Shown here: positions 23,301 to 36,087 of the stretch, one piece after another
Layout of the letters: every line of letters starts with the position of its first letter
Position numbering within the stretch: position 1 is the stretch's first letter
From: Holothuria scabra
Lineage: Eukaryota; Echinodermata; Holothuroidea; Aspidochirotida; Holothuriidae
Direction: 5' to 3'
Length of the DNA: 64,000 nt
Assembly: GCA_037179385.1 (NCBI GenBank)
Contig: CM074187.1
Location: 48,704,879-48,768,878, forward strand
Position numbers and translations under genes: made by a program
Notes under the pieces: generated by a model
Databases searched by the model: none
The model's input: the letters and a program-made list of their open reading frames with translations, nothing else
What the model was told of the DNA's origin: nothing

Positions 23301-26300
23301 AGGAAGACTATTTATTAGCAGTTTGGGGAAGAGATTACCTAAGCAGTTACCCTTCAGGAAACAAATTTTTTACAATTCAGTTTTGATTTGCAAGTTTTTG
23401 GCTTTTATATTTAGGTGAAGAGCAACACATTGACCATAGAATCTCTGCAGAATCAAGTGGATGAGCTGAAGCAGCAAATACAGTCAGTACAAAATGAACT
23501 ACAGGGTCTTACAATTAGAGTTGGAAATCTTGAGGCTGCTGACACAGGAACAGATCCAGAGCTCATAAACCAGGTAAGTCAGTCAGTCTCAAAACTATTT
23601 TCTGTTGTGGTTAATTAGGCAACCCTTACCCTACCTATCCTCTTCGTGCAGAGTGACACATACGGCCTCCCCTCTCAAAATGCCCTATCCCTTGCCTGAA
23701 ACCTTGCTTCATCCCAAGTTCTCCACCTAAACTCCTCTCTTTTAATTTCTACTGTTCTTCTCCATGTTGTTTTAGGTCTTCCAACTCTCCTTCTACCTTC
23801 AGGTTTCCATGTCAACGCAGTCATACAGTAGCTTTTCTTATCTTTTATCAATATGTGACCCAACCAATTCCATCTTCTTCTTTTCACTTCTTGGCTGATT
23901 TTCTTGAGTTAAATGTCGTTTAGTTCATTTCCGGAGATGTCATTTGGCCAAAACATTTGCATTATTCTTTTAACACACTGATATTGAAATTAGTCCAGTT
24001 TCTTTTTGTCACTTAAATTCATTTTCCAGGTGTCACAACCAACAAGCAAAACTGGTCTTACAATGATTTTGTACAGTTTAATTTTCGTTTTCCTGTTAAA
24101 CAATTAGGCAACCCTTACAAATGAGATATGGCCATGGCAAGTAAATTGCTAAAGGAAGAAGGGCTTACTTCAGCAAAAATATACTTCACCTCGGCAATTT
24201 TTTAAGCTAGGCCCATTTGTATGTGAAGTGTGGCATAAATGTGTTTTCAAACTTCTACAACAGTAGGTTAGTGAAAGGAAGTTGCTACTCGAAGTATAAA
24301 TTTTGAGCCATGTAGTGTGCAACTTTCATAACTGAAAGCTTGCTCTGCAGTCTATTGCTTTTGCAAAATTTTTGTCCAAGTCAATTTGTCTAGGCATTTA
24401 CTGCATCATTACCAAATGCCCAGGCTGTTTTCGACAGCTGATCTTAAAGGCACCATATTAAAACTATAGCTGCTCGATTGGTAAAGTTGCAGGAAGGGGC
24501 TGCAGTCAGGCTTTGTTTTTATAGAAATGCATGAGGTTGCACATCTCAGTTTCTAACCAATCAGCTTAAGTTTGGTTGGCTGTGTGGCATTCTTTTCAGT
24601 CTTAGCTCACTGGCTTGTTTTCCTTACTCCATTGTGTATGCTGAGCACCAAACACAATTGCAGTAGGTTCCATATCTTACAGTCTTTGGTATGACCTGGC
24701 CAGGAGTCAAACTCCATACCTCTGAACTGCAAGTTGGATGTTCTAACCAAATCTACACAGAGTGGTAAAACTTCCATTTAAACCGGACACGTATCACTCA
24801 AGATTTCAGTAAATTAAGTCACTAGATTTGTGTTCCAAAGTGAGCTTGAGGGTAGCGGAGGTTATATCACTTCCCCACATTTACAAGGAATGCTTTGTTT
24901 GGGGCCCTCTGTTTTTCAGACTGTGTGTTGACCTGGAAGTTAATTTGAAGTGGACTTCTCAGTGGGGAATGCAAAGTTTGAAACATTCTCATGCCACCTA
25001 TGCAATCACATTTTGATAAATTGGGGTTGTTGAGGAAAAAATTGGCTGCAAAACTTAAGAACAAAAAAACTGACTATTAATGTGAGGATATGATGCGTGC
25101 TTGCCCCAAGTTCACTTTTTGTTGAAATTAAGGTGATAACTTTTCCCGTTCATATCAGAGAACACCGCGTCAGATTTAAATACAACTTTTTAATACTGAA
25201 ATGCTTAAAATAAGTACTCCTATAACATATCAAAATTTGATGTGACCTTAAGCCATAATTCTCCAAAGCTATAAGCTTTGAATGAACTGAAAAAGATAAC
25301 AGGTTTCACATACATGTTTGTAGAAATAGAAAGATCTCTCTTGATCTTCCACAAAACACAAAAGTAGATACTGTAGTGTTGGTTTGTTAATTGAGCACAT
25401 ATAGAAACAGAAATACTTGCTCTTTAATCTTTGTTTCAATGTCATGGGAGATTATTTTTAATGTGGACAAATGTGCCTTCTACTTCTACAAAAAAAAAAT
25501 AGTATTGTTTAGAATGAGAAGCACAAAGAATTTTTTCTCTATTTGTTTTTCTATATATTTTATGAAACTAGATGTTTACTGTATATTTGAAACTTTGAGG
25601 AATGGTAACTTTTGGGTAGAGAGATACTTTCACCTCCTTTGAAATGTATCTAACCTTTATCGAGCATTGAATGGCGTAATAGCTAACAGGTATCTATCAA
25701 GTTTCAAGGGAGATTACTAGTGTTCGACTGATTATGCTATAATCGGTAATACCCGATTACCGATTATTTAATTAAACAATCGGCCCGATGTCGATTACCG
25801 ATCACCGATTATTAGAAAGAGGGAAGACTCATGTTTGTCACTTTAGTACATGCCCCTTGCTTCGTGCATATCGTATTACCATAACCAGTTCAGGATGTAA
25901 AATATTGGGAATAGTTCTGTTGGTTTCACGAACGGGATATCATTTTTGTAGGCGAAATATTTTCACTTCAAAAGTGGTGGGTTGTAGTTGCGTTAATTTA
26001 TGTACTGTAGCTACTCTCCCGCTTTAACGAACCCCATGTAAAGCAATCATGATAATCTTAGCAGTTCTGGGCACCTGTATAATGTATCTTATGGTTCCTT
26101 TCCGATATAAATATCCCCGTATATTTTTAGCAGTTCTCCTCCAGACCTTTCGTCTTGTTTAAAAAGAATCTGCAACTGAAATGCACGTAAGTCCGATCCC
26201 CGAAAAATCCACGTACGCAGAGATTTGTGATGCCGTTTCTAGGTGAATTTAGCACGGGGCTCGCCCGGCTTCGCTAGCCGGCATTACAAGCGCGATCGTT

Positions 26301-29300
26301 CTAACACAAACTCAATGGGGAAATCTGTCTCTAGACCGAGCATTTTCACACACTAAATCACATAGGCGAAGGTGCGAGTTGTGATTGGCTGCCGAGAATC
26401 AACGCAATTGAACCAATCACGAAGCAGGGGCCAATTTAAATTTTGCAATGGATCTTTTGCATATGATGTCATCGAGCAAAATATGATGCTTGTTTGGAGG
26501 TAAAAACGGACACGCACGCAAGTCTAGTGCATGCGTGGGCCAAGAAGTTTGCTGCAAGAGTCCACGTGCATTACTGTTTTCGTTTGCAATGACGTCGTAC
26601 GACAACATTGCTTAAGTCCTACCGTAAATAACATTACGGAAGGAATGCTGGGAATGAATTAATTTATGCAAGGTATAACCACCGAACTTCACAAGATTCT
26701 AGGTGCTACGTGTACAAAACGTGCACAGAAATGTATGCAAAGCTTGGGGATTTGAAAAAACGGCGAAACACTGCAGCTAGATACAGTAGTCTGTACTATG
26801 TGTTTTTTGCAGAACAGTTTGTACAGCAACTTACGCAGCGCTTTCTGCGAGTCAGCAAAGAATGCACCTTGAATGCACTTCTAAATCGAATTCCAAGTAA
26901 TACTACCGGGTTATAGCGGAAAACATCAAACGATCATTTCCATGGCAGGGGTAAAATGTATACCTTTGTGATTATCAATGCATCCCATTTTGGGGGGAAG
27001 TTAAAGGATTGAGTATTTACAGGAATTTTAATGAAATTAAGAGCAAGTTGCAAGTATATTTAGCCCCTTTTTCCAGTTTGCAAATAATCGGTGGTAGTGA
27101 TCGGTTGAATGGCAGAATTTTACCGATGCCAATTATCTACCGATAATGGAATAATCGGCCCGATGCCGATTACTTAACAGATGATTGGTCGAACACTAGA
27201 GATTACAAAGGTACGGAAGTCGAGAAAAGGCTTCATTACAGAAGGAAGACACATGAATTAACCATTTGGGGAAGTCAAATAAGATTTAATGGCTCAATTT
27301 CTAACCAATTGGATTAAGCCAGGCAGACCACGACCCTTTCCCCATTGTGCCCAATACTGGCTTGTTTTCCCTACTCCATTGCTTATGCTGATCACCAAGC
27401 ACAATGGCAGTAGGTTTCTTCTGAAAGGTCTTTGGTATGACCTGGCCTACAGTAGGAGTAGAATTCCAGAACTGTGGCCACATAAATAACGAATACAAGT
27501 GGGTGCTCTAACCACTTGACCGTTATAATTGGGGAAATGTTTTACAATTCAGTTTTGATAAATAAAAGCATTTGTCTGAAGGACGAAAAGACATTACCCA
27601 GAAAAACCAATGCACTGAATTCTTCCCAACAAACCTTGGGAGGGTGTAGAAAATTAAGCGCCATTTTGCATCCGCTTGAAAAGATCCAACTGGGAGTGGG
27701 ATACCCCATCCGTTTAGACCCCAGCTCCCCCAGACTGGCAAAGCTCTTGCAGGGATGTGTCCTCAAATTGGTTATCAAATTGGTTAGTCTGGCTATTGGC
27801 CTGTTGTGAATTGCAATATTCCTATGCAGTCCTCCATTTTCAGAAAAATTTATGGTTGTCCTTTGGGCAATGATATCAATACACTTTGTTGTCCGAAAGG
27901 AAATTATTTGGTTGTCCGAAACATTTTTTGCACAACTGGGTACAAAACTATGAGTGTGTTATGTTCAGTACAATTGGTTTTCAATGACGAAATGATGTGA
28001 TGTTTGGGAGACAAAAACATTGTTGAAGCCTGAAATATTGTACATGTATGATGGAAAGAGTTGAAACCACCCTTTAAATTTTGTTTGTCCGTATTGAATT
28101 TTGGTTGTCCTGGACAAGCGGACAACCACTAAAATCCAGCCCTGCTATGCCTAGCTACAGTTTGACCCTAGTGCATAAAATCAAGTCACTGCTCAATGAA
28201 TCAAAACTGAATTTTGACAACATTCTTAGATGCACCAAATTCATAGCTTGACCTTTCAACTTAAATCCATAATTTGTGTAAATTCTTGTGGCACATTATC
28301 TTAAAGAATAGTTAAAACCAAATGTAGAAGTTTTTAGTAAATGGCAAGGTTAGAAGTGCTCTTTTGATCATTGTGTTATAGAATTTCAGAAATTTCTGAA
28401 GGTGGGGCCAAGTTTGAAATTTCTATATCAAATCTGATTCTTCTTTCTCTAAAACTTAAATCTTTCTAAATTTTTGTTCAAATCAAAATATTTGTCTTCT
28501 TCCTTTTTCAGGTGAATGATATACACTCACAGCTGAATACAATTGAAGCAGTAAGTATTAAATATTTTAGTACCTTTTCCATATACCTGTATAGTGGTCT
28601 TATAGACTTGTACAGTGTTTTCAACTAGCTGTTTTGTCAGGGTGTTGCACCTGGACAAAATTTGCAGTTGGTTTAGCACCCAGAAAAAGGTTAAGTCACC
28701 CAGGCCAAAGCTATCAATTTTAAACCTTTCAGTAGAGCAGACAGCAACATTATTATTGTTAACATTGAGCAATGACCATCACAAATGTTCCTAGCCATTA
28801 AAGAATGCTAAATTACATTCTTGCTTGATTTTAACTAACATATTCCAAAGAGAGACATCGTCTCTCTCAAGAAGGGTAACAGTGCCAGATCTCAGTGCAG
28901 GATATCATACTAAGTATGTGCATTGCTCATATTAAGCAGGTGGGCGTTATCAGTTTTGACAGAGTTCGATGGGTATTTGAGGTCATCAGAGGTCAAATGG
29001 AAAATACCATAGAAATTACTGTAAAAAACAGTTACTCAGGGTTGGTAACTGGGAGGGTTCTCTTGCTTAGCATGTTCATTGTTAATAATTATTCAAGGGA
29101 ACCTATCATATTTGGAAGAGTCAAAGGTCATGTGGGGTCACGAGAGGCCAAAGGGTCAAATCCTTTTACATAAGATATCTCAAGAAGGGTAGCAGCGATG
29201 GGTCTCCTGCTGTACTTTAATGGCTTGTGCATTGCCCATATAAAATAGATGAATCCTGTCATTAATGGTGGGGGTCAAAGTTTATTTGAGGTTTCCAAAG

Positions 29301-32300
29301 GTCTGAACATAGAGGAACCTTGTCAATATGGTATCAAGAAGGTTAATAGAGGGGCAGCTCATGTGGTATGCAGTACCCATTATAAGTTATTGAGCCATAT
29401 TATTTTTGGTGGAGATCAAATCATTTGCTGTTGCCAGGGGTCAGAAAGTTAAAACCTTGCAAACATAATATTTCAAGAATGGTAAGAGTTAGGAATATGG
29501 TGTTCAGTATGGACTTTGTCCATATTTAGTACCTGAAGCTTATCATTTTTGGGACAGGTCAAAGGTCACTTGGGGTAACCAGAGGTCAGAACTCAAAAGC
29601 TTGTAAATATGATATCCAAAATGGTGACTGTGAGGGATCTCATTATCTGATACATGTGCATTGCCCTTGCTGAGAAGGTGAACCCTAAATTGATTTTTGG
29701 TAATTTCAGAAAAATATTTTAGCACCAAGAATCAAAATCACAAAGCCCTCTGGCTTTTTCTTCCCTAGCACTTAAAGGGGTGATACCTTTTGCCTAAAAA
29801 AATTATGAATCAAATAGCAGGTATGAGTCTCCTCCTGATTTAAATTTTTCTGGGCACTATAAAAGTGAACTTTGTTTGTGAAGATGTGTGGTTCTCTTTA
29901 AGAAAAATGTATGTAAAAATGAATGATGTATTTTAATGTTAGCACTGATGTTACTTAAGTTTGCCCTGTTTTGAGGTTTTGAATCGATAATTTCTGTTTT
30001 GGTGGTTCAACTTTTTGCCCTGGTGGTAATTGTTTGACTGGGTGTTGAGAACGCTCTTCAATTTTGTTCCAGCTGCAGCACCAACCTTTCAATACAGTTA
30101 GTGTAGAAAATTGAGGTTTGTCAGTTATGGTTGCAAAGCTTCATTGCTTACCATCCAACTGTGTTTACACTAACCCTCCCACTGAGTGATTCTGTCTCAT
30201 TGATTGAAGGGGTAGTTACCTGATCATGCTCCTACCTACAGTATCTGTGACCTTCATAATGGAAAACATGGGAAAATAATGTCATCACCACAACACAAGA
30301 GTTGGTGGAGCATACACAGTACATGTACAACATTATTTCTAGTGACCCTTACAAACAAAGGCTGTTTATAATTTTAGGTACAGTAACACTAAGATAGTTC
30401 TCTTTTCAAGACTAGTAGACCATGTACTGTAATGCTCCCAAAGACAGTCCATATTCTTCCATGGGTGAAAAAAGCAATGTGGGAAATTTCTTGCTGGGAA
30501 ATTTTGTTAATGAAGGGAAACTTGGACTGTTAGAAGCAGAGCTGGAAGAAAATAAGCAAGTCAAATTTGCCACAACTTTTACAAGGTGTCCCAAGTAAGG
30601 CAACCCTTCATTTTCTTACAAATACCGTTATTTACCACCCATGGATGGAGAGAAATTTGACTAGGTTGTATAAAAATTATGGGGAACTAACAGGGCTTGT
30701 TGAAAATCTGAGTGCCTATTTCCAGGGAAATTAATAGACAATTTGGGGGGAAATTTCCTTCCTTTGAACCTGAAATACAGAAATAATTATGGTAATTCTT
30801 TAGTACCTCGACACTTTTTACAGCCCTGGAAATTTGATTCATTGCACTGGAATTCCTTCAGAATAGGAGAGCGAAGTAGTGTAATTCTTGTGTTAGTGTA
30901 TAAAAGCAATTTAGTGTGAGTAGGTTGGAAGAATGTTTAAAGGTGGCTACATGGGGATGGAGTTGTAAGTTTGACAAGAGCAGATATCTTTTCATGAAGA
31001 TGAGTACAGTTTGCATTAGTAACAATATCTACAGTGTTTATGTACAAGGTGAAATACAAAATCATTTTCAAAGATTGAGTAGAGGTGAGTATGCAATGAG
31101 GTATTACGTGTACAAACGATCAGTTCAGAGTGAAGTATAGCTCCCTGGAAAGTATATCAGAAGTTTCAGTCTAGATAGCATGCAGAAGCATATTTTACTG
31201 ATAATGAGCTACTGAAATGAAAGTCCTATACTGTGGTCTCATTAACCCCTTGCTCGAAGTAACACTGTGTTTATACCTCGTGCTGGAGTAACGTGGGACT
31301 TCGGGTTAAACCACGATTTGAGGTGGTTCCAAATTTAAACACCAACCCCATGGTTGGTGTTTAAATTTCGATCCACCTCAAATTGCAGGGTTATGTGGTT
31401 TTAAACACAGTGTTTTTGTTAATCAAGCAAGGTCACAGGTGGTCATGGTGCTGATGACAGGTATTTTCTATCATTTTACAATAATTGGTATGTTAAATAT
31501 TTGACCTCTTTACTATGGTAGCACTACCCCATCAACAAGGCACATAGTACATGAGAACACAGACTGGAACACACGGGGTTAACCTGCGCTTGTGCCTTCT
31601 TGTAAACCCACGCCATAACTCTTGAGTGTCGCAGGGTACGTGAGACCAAGTCTATGGTGTTTTTGTTTTGTAATTCTTAAAAGCATTTTAAGCACTTCCA
31701 CATTTTATTTTCAGAACCTTCAAAGCAATGAATGCTCTAGCAACCCCTGTCAGAATGGGGGAACTTGTACAGATCTATACAACAGCTTCCAATGTCAGTG
31801 CCCTGATGAATGGACGGTAAGTTACAACCAATAATCAGTTTGTCACTTGGTTTTAAGATTTCACAGGCCTTGAGTTTTTCTTCCAGGTGTGCTACAAATC
31901 ACACTTCTTGGGAAATTAAGGGGTTTGGTAGGTGTGCTGTTTCTTAAACTTCCAACAGATTTATATTAGCACCTATCTTCATCCAAGCGTTCAAAAAATC
32001 ACACTCCTCACAATGATTTTAGGTGGGTGGTGGTGTGCTATTGCACTTGCACGCCTCACAATTCAAGGCCTGATTTCACAGGACAACAAATTGATAATGG
32101 TGAAGCAAATTCTTATCTATGGTCAATAGATCAACAGCAAAGCTTAATTGCATCTCTCATAGCCCCTTTTCTCTCATCCCTGATTTTCATATTAAATCAG
32201 CAACGAGGCAGAGTTTTGAACGGTCATTGTAGAATTGTCCTATGGGTTTAAATTTTTGTAACAATTCCCCCTCAACTTTCTACCAAACCCTAGAGTGATT

Positions 32301-35300
32301 GTTTTCAATTTTTTTTTTTCATTTGTTAATCACAAACTTTAATTCAGTGAATCGGATGATCACATCACATCACGCCATGTGTGGTTACCATGGTTTTGTA
32401 CAATCAACTCTGACTCTTTCCCATTCATAAAATGGTTAGTATTGCAGTCTGTGCATACCACAATCCCACCTCTGCTTACAACCATACCTCATAAATCCAG
32501 ACATTCTACTACAAAAGATGGTGGTAATTGAGACGGACACATGGGAGCGATTAAATTGTGCAGCCTCCATATTTTGAATGGTGGGGATGACAGAGGGAAT
32601 TTCTGGCATCATGTCAGGTTAATATTTCCTTTGTCTGGGAGAGTTGAACTTAATAAGTATAGCTTTATTTGATGCCATCTTCAAAGGATTTCAGTTTTCT
32701 TGGAACACCTTGTGGTAAATCTCTTTTCTTTAGATTAGTTAGTAAGAGGAGATTTAACAACACACGCACATGAATTTGTTTTACAGTGTCAGCTAGATAA
32801 GAAAGTAAAGTTTGAGTCTTATTTCAAAGGTGGTTCAAATGTGGTTCAAGTCCTCCCCTCTAGTTGCCTCTTACAAATTTCTTGTAACCATTGTTTTGGT
32901 CTTATGGACTCATTCAGTGTTTACAAACAAATGCTGTCAGGCTGGGTGCCAAGAGAGTTGGTAAGACACGCTTACACTGTCCTAACAGTGAAAGGTAGAT
33001 TCCAGTTGGTCTAATTTCTGCTTGCAAAATTGCAAGTGTTGTTAACAGGTACAGCACCGAATTTGCAGGCGTGTGTTCTTGTGCATGCTCTATGCACAAT
33101 AGTGCCAGCAAGTGATGTAAGCATGAGCACCCTTACATATGAATGTTGATATTTCATTGGAACCCTCAAAGGGAAACATTGTTTTCAAAATCCAACAACA
33201 TGTCAGACAAAAAAAATAACCCTTATTCATTATCACACCTTTCAACCTCAAAAATGCTCAATTTCCTGAAAACATAAAGCAAAGAAGAGTATTAGGGAAG
33301 TTGCATCATTCATATTTTTGAGAGTTTTAGTGAACAAACTCTCAAAGGGCAAAATCAGTCTTGGCAAACAAATTTTGAAGCAACAGCTAAATTTTGCAAT
33401 TTTCTTCTTATTTCTCTTGAAAGTATCTTCCTCAATATTTCGGGACTTGAGTCACATGTGGGAAATTTCACAATTGAGGAGGAAAAATATTGTCATATGA
33501 AACAGGATAGGATCTACACTAATTCAAGATGGGATGACTGCATGTCTCCTTTAACCAATCAATAAGTGATTTTTTATCTATGAGAAACTTATTTCCTGCA
33601 CAGAAGGCTATCACTGAGTGTGTTCCCACTTAAGAACAACCAGGGGATCAGATCCAGTTCAGACCCACCTAGGAGATCAATTTACAAGTGGGAACACTCT
33701 TGGTCCCTGGATCAGATTCCAAGAGCTTGATCTCTCCTTCGGGGATGATCAGACTGTACGCAGGCGATCAAGAAAACAAGGGGGGAACACAACGTGGGAT
33801 CAAAGTGACCTGAGATCAGTGACGTACTTCTGCAGCGAAACTCCTCAAGCCACACAAATCTGTGTAAACAAACCTTACCTGCACATGTGATTTCAATGAA
33901 ACAACTTCCCGTTACTTGAACTGGAGGAGGGGGTCAGATCTCGTGCAGGGGATCAAATGGGAACAATATTGTGGTTGGTCACAAAATTTTCCAGTTGATC
34001 GAGCTTGAGGCAATCAGCATAGGGGGATCAAGTAGGAACATGCCATGGACGTGGACTGAACATGTAATGCGTAGAGTATGTCCTTTACGTAGATTGGTCA
34101 CCATGGACTGGGACAAAAAAGGCGCACCAAGATGGCTGCTGCGAAGCTATGATTTGTATGATTTAGCATCGACAGCCATTTCATTTTCCATAATTTAAGC
34201 ATTAACTGCGATGGTTTAGAATAGGCATCATGAATGGCAGTAATCAGCATTAAGATGTAGTTTCAATTAAGTCCATTTGCTATCCCCACCAAGTATTCCT
34301 CCTTTATATTCAGTGTGTGACCTTAAAAAAATTTTCTAAAAAAAGGACAAATTATTAAAAATCAGCTGGATCACTCGAATTCCTGTTGGACAACCAGTTT
34401 TCACCTATTGTCCTTTGGATGGCCATTTCATTTTCCTTAAAACATGCTCTGTGATTCATTTAAAATAGGCATCATGCACGGCAGTAATCAGATTTAATAT
34501 CTAGTTTCTAGTATTCACTTTTATGTGTGTTGTGCTAAAATTTTGGTTCCAATGAGGGTTTGGACAGCATTAATGTCTATTACAACAAAAGGCTGCTTCA
34601 TATCCTCTTTCCTAGCCCCAAGTTAAGTTACTGATAGTATCAGCCATAAAACTCCTTGCGTGCCAGGGTAATTTTTTTTTCTGCTTTTAGGAGAATCCAA
34701 ACCTGTCAGAATTTTCATAATTGAAGAGTGATATAAAGCTATGGGTTACTTACCTTACAAAGTGGCGTGATGTCAGACAAGGGCTGGAAGCGGAAGAAAT
34801 GAATCCTAAGGTTGTTGTAAAACTGTTGTTTTAAACAACTGTGGATGGTTACAATAACATTCATAACCAAAGGAATAAGAAAACTTCAAAGTGATAATTT
34901 AGTACTCATAAACATTCCTCACCTTTGTGGGACTTGAATTTTCTGGAAAAAAAATGTAATAACTGGAAATGTGGATCAGGTACTGTCCAGGAATTCTGTG
35001 AGTTCATTCACATTGCTTCTTGTATTAGTGCGATTTTGGAAACCCTTCTGTCTGCACAAAGAGTCAAAATTATTGTTTTGTGATATAACTGAGGAGAATG
35101 TAATTGGGAAGGGGCATTTGGGGGCCCCAACCAGTCAACCAACAAACCAACCAAGAGCTGGTGTTAGCCAGTTCTTGTTCTTATCCCTTACCTCCCCATG
35201 AAGACTGAGGAGGGTCTTAGGAAAATGGGTTTGAGGTCCCTTGGTGTCTCTTGTCCATGGACCCCTGGACCATATGACTGGTAGATATACAAAATTTTGC

Positions 35301-36045
35301 GTCAATCCTATTGGTTGAAATTAATTTCTGTTTGGACTTATTTGGGCCCTGCTGTATAGCAGCTTTCTGTGTTTTGGCTGAGTGTATGCTATTTATCGAA
35401 GGTGTAAGAGTTCACGTAATTTCTTGATTTTAGGAAATTGAAAGTGTAGAGGAGAGTACTCAGTAAATCCATTTTGCTGCACAAAAAAGTTTGGCCAAGG
35501 GTATTGTGTTAATTTTTACTGCATGAATGTACTTTAAAACATAAAAATGTTAAGAATTACACATAGACCTTAATGGTAACAAGGTTTCTCAAAGGGGAAT
35601 GGTCCCCTTAGGTGGCTTACAACCCTGAACAACAAACTTTCTGGAAATGGACCTCTGCATCTCTGCAAAGCAAATTTGACAATTTTTGCTAAAAAAAAGC
35701 AATTTGGGTCATCAAGTAGATATTGCACTGAAATTTTCATGTATTTTACAATTATTTCACCAGGGTCCTACTTGCTCCCAAGATGTCAACGAATGTGGTA
35801 TTATACAAGGAACCCCTGATGGATGTCAAAATGGTGCAACTTGTCAAAACACACCTGGAAGTTTCAGGTAAGTCGGTTTTATTTCATTTCAAGAATAGTT
35901 CAGATCCAAATTTCCTTTTGATCTATAAATACAGAGAAACTATCGAAACATACTGGTGAAATTATCATCCAATTGTCATGTTTAGTTCTCAAGATATGAA
36001 CTGAGGTTATTAGCTCAACAAGTTGAGCTATTGTCATGGCAATGC

Positions 36046-36087
<42 letters not shown>

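Larger units (their letters stand above)
14592..23414 (+). other. Intron 2 (8.8 kb)
   Basis: Phase 0. It holds a ~146-bp tandem array (15305-16335), MITE families H and S (16726-17265), SINEs at 17440 and 19492-19895, and a tandem duplication (20512-20745). In 17680-19490 and 20750-23400 I see no gene, only AT-rich sequence and homopolymer tracts such as C at 21952-21966. Confidence 0.75.
23574..28511 (+). other. Intron 3 (4.9 kb)
   Basis: Phase 0. Most of it is accounted for by a non-LTR fragment (23613-24118), a SINE (24535-24756), a family E copy (24757-25260), a hAT-type element (25718-27198) and another SINE (27276-27522). From 27530 to 28500 there is AT-rich sequence that repeats TTGTCCG and GGACAACC motifs (27855-28130), possibly an old element end. 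Confidence 0.75.
28551..31714 (+). other. Intron 4 (3.2 kb)
   Basis: Phase 0. It contains a diverged GGTCA tandem array (28866-29720) and a fold-back palindrome (31261-31414). From 29730 to 31250 I see AT-rich sequence without a recognisable gene or element. Confidence 0.7.
31817..35763 (+). other. Intron 5 (3.9 kb)
   Basis: Phase 0. It holds family R (31915-32075), a SINE family C copy (32735-32890), a family S copy (33166-33556) and a GATC-rich element (33612-34042). From 34050 to 35750 I see AT-rich sequence only, with TTGGACAACC and TTGTCCTTTGG motifs around 34400 like those at 27855-28130. Confidence 0.7.
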
